Source of the DNA: Marivirga sp.
GTDB lineage: Bacteria > Bacteroidota > Bacteroidia > Cytophagales > Cyclobacteriaceae
Reading direction: 5' to 3'
DNA length: 42,106 bases
NCBI RefSeq assembly: GCF_024636815.1
Contig: NZ_JAGXGF010000198.1
Span: forward strand, 1-42,106
Shown here: positions 40,847 to 42,106 of the stretch, in pieces
Numbering within the stretch: the stretch's first letter is position 1
Layout: each line of letters opens with the position of its first letter
Position numbers and translations under genes: made by a program
The notes under the pieces: generated by a model
Seen by the model: only the letters and a program-made list of their open reading frames with translations
Told to the model about the DNA's origin: nothing
The model's database searches: none

Positions 40847-42106
40847 ATGTATAACATTGAAGAATTAAACTTAAAGCTACTTTCTGAACTTAAAGAAATA
40901 GCAGAAAAACTGGGAGTATCTCAGTACAAGAAATTGCCGAAGAAAGAACTGATTTACAAAATTTTGGATCAACAAGCACTTTTACCTGAAAGTGATTTAC
41001 CAAAAAAGGAAGAAGAAAAATCTACTCCTAAATCAGCACCGGCACCTAAAAAAGAAAATGCTCCAAGAGCAAAAGCTCCAGAGAAAAAAGAGGAAACTGC
41101 TGAAGCAAAAGCTCCTAAAAAGGAGGAAAGAGCTGAAACAAAGCCTGAGAAAAAGACTGAAGATGCTTCCTCTAATTCTCAAGCAGACTCTAAACCGCAA
41201 GCTGAGGCAGACGATAAGCAAGAGCGCAAGCCTCGCCCAGCTCCTAAAGACAAAAGGCCCAGACCCGAAAGAACTGAGCGTCCGAATGATAAAGGTGATA
41301 GACCGCCAAGAGCAGAAAGGAATGATAATCGTTCGAAAAAAGCTGACATCAAAGATTTTGATGGCATCATAGAAAATGAAGGCGTATTAGAAATGATGCA
41401 AGACGGATATGGTTTCTTGCGTTCTTCCGACTACAACTACCTTGCAAGTCCAGATGATATTTATGTTTCTCCATCTCAAATCAAATTATTTGGTTTAAAA
41501 ACTGGAGATACTGTTAAAGGTCAAATCAGGCCACCAAAAGAAGGTGAAAAATATTTCGCTTTATTAAGAGTTTCTTCCGTAAATGGAAAAACTACTGAGG
41601 AAATCAGAGATAGAGTTCCTTTTGAATACTTAACTCCGCTTTTCCCTGAGGAAAAATTCAATTTAAGTACTAAGCCAAACAAATATTCCACTCGTATTCT
41701 AGATCTTTTTGCTCCTATTGGAAAAGGACAAAGAGGGATGATTGTAGCTCAGCCTAAAACAGGTAAAACAGAGCTATTGAAAGAGGTGGCTAATGCTATG
41801 GCTGAAAACCATCCTGAAGCTTATTTATTGATTTTATTAATTGATGAGCGTCCTGAAGAGGTTACGGATATGGCACGTTCTGTAAAAGCAGAAGTAGTGA
41901 GTTCTACTTTTGACGAACAAGCAGACCGTCATGTAAAAGTGGCTAGCATGGTATTGGAAAAAGCTAAAAGAATGGTGGAATGTGGTCATGATGTAGTGAT
42001 TCTTTTAGATTCTATTACTCGTTTAGCTCGAGCATACAATACAGTTATCCCGTCTTCTGGTAAAATATTATCAGGTGGTGTGGATGCAAATGCATTGCAC
42101 AAACCG
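40847..42106 (+). CDS. rho: transcription termination factor Rho (3' end cut by the window)
   Basis: Rho is the hexameric RNA helicase that ends many untranslated transcripts. The frame is open from the ATG at 40847 to the edge, 420 codons. It has a small N-terminal Rho_N helical domain (residues 1-46), then a long low-complexity Lys/Glu/Ala/Pro-rich and later Arg/Asp/Pro-rich insert (about 50-165). The RNA-binding cold-shock-like domain follows (about 167-245, [23 protein letters not shown]), then the ATPase with Walker [12 protein letters not shown] (about 301-311), the ERPEEVTDM loop and Walker [17 protein letters not shown]. The insert is known from Bacteroidota Rho proteins, where in B. 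thetaiotaomicron it drives condensate formation. The last part of the ATPase is outside the window. Confidence 0.96.
   Translation, partial: MYNIEELNLKLLSELKEIAEKLGVSQYKKLPKKELIYKILDQQALLPESDLPKKEEEKSTPKSAPAPKKENAPRAKAPEKKEETAEAKAPKKEERAETKPEKKTEDASSNSQADSKPQAEADDKQERKPRPAPKDKRPRPERTERPNDKGDRPPRAERNDNRSKKADIKDFDGIIENEGVLEMMQDGYGFLRSSDYNYLASPDDIYVSPSQIKLFGLKTGDTVKGQIRPPKEGEKYFALLRVSSVNGKTTEEIRDRVPFEYLTPLFPEEKFNLSTKPNKYSTRILDLFAPIGKGQRGMIVAQPKTGKTELLKEVANAMAENHPEAYLLILLIDERPEEVTDMARSVKAEVVSSTFDEQADRHVKVASMVLEKAKRMVECGHDVVILLDSITRLARAYNTVIPSSGKILSGGVDANALHKP

Noticed and set aside
40992-41372. Plus-strand Lys/Gln-rich open frame of 126 codons
   Set aside because: It is an alternative frame of the low-complexity insert of Rho; the true Rho frame runs through it uninterrupted.
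1-42106. CRISPR arrays, tRNA/rRNA genes, insertion sequences, prophage genes
   Set aside because: No regularly spaced repeats, tRNA-like arms, transposase or phage structural motifs were seen on either strand.

Overview
The window reads as a chromosomal housekeeping segment of a free-living Bacteroidota, most likely order Cytophagales (a Marivirga- or Fulvivirga-like marine gliding bacterium is my guess; the sequence does not prove the genus). The reasons are: low GC; upstream regions carrying the Bacteroidota -7 element TAnnTTTG rather than Shine-Dalgarno/sigma70 patterns; short-LID adenylate kinase; Rho with a long disordered insert; an Lnb-type lipoprotein N-acyltransferase; a YpdA-type reductase; and typical Bacteroidota outer-membrane and TPR proteins. 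I found no tRNA, rRNA, CRISPR array, phage or intact insertion sequence. Nothing marks a genomic island.

Layout. 1-1200: the 3' end of an unknown + strand gene facing a secreted adhesin-like protein. 1200-6440 (- strand): dnaJ-grpE, obg, adk, then an M42 peptidase-hpt pair. 6575-8188 (+): upp and a Ca2+/Na+ exchanger. 8204-9112 (-): L-serine dehydratase alpha chain. 9211-10242 (+): hemE. 10297-14366 (-): nhaD, glutamate-type dehydrogenase, anmK. 14402-22117 (+): coaX, an outer-membrane protein, a secreted TPR protein, then lptC, a small membrane protein, a CNNM/CorC protein and a PpiD/SurA-like foldase, a block devoted largely to envelope biogenesis. 22188-26046 (+): DUF493, pterin dehydratase, rsmI, lnb, suhB and a membrane protein. 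26072-27740 (-): a small cysteine-rich lipoprotein and a secreted M28 peptidase. 27878-30790 (+): gcvP. 30869-32799 (-): a saccharopine/alanine-dehydrogenase-like enzyme and a deoxynucleoside kinase. 33036-34083 (+): a TlpA-like thioredoxin and a free-standing DsbD-alpha domain protein. 34162-34290 (-): relic of a DUF2461 gene. 34372-36798 (+): a membrane J-domain/TPR protein and a second M28 peptidase. 36799-40594 (-): glycosyltransferase, YpdA, serS. 40847 to the right edge (+): rho, cut by the window end.

How the genes work together. Nucleotide salvage (hpt, upp, adk, dNK), amino-acid nitrogen flow (serine dehydratase, gcvP, glutamate-type dehydrogenase), proteostasis (grpE/dnaJ, PpiD, membrane J protein, peptidases) and envelope building (lptC, lnb, OMP/TPR, CNNM, TlpA/DsbD-alpha) dominate. 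Several transcription units are separated by clean hairpin terminators.

The observations most worth following are not a new multi-gene system. They are: (1) at least four genes whose -7 box ends only 3-5 nt before a start codon that is well fixed by the protein, implying leaderless mRNAs; (2) a DnaJ retaining only zinc centre II; (3) a YpdA lacking the usual active-site cysteine; (4) a cluster of TGNCA repeats before grpE-dnaJ; (5) a membrane-spanning J-domain/TPR protein paired with a secreted peptidase; (6) two short intergenic repeat elements; and (7) a decayed DUF2461 gene.
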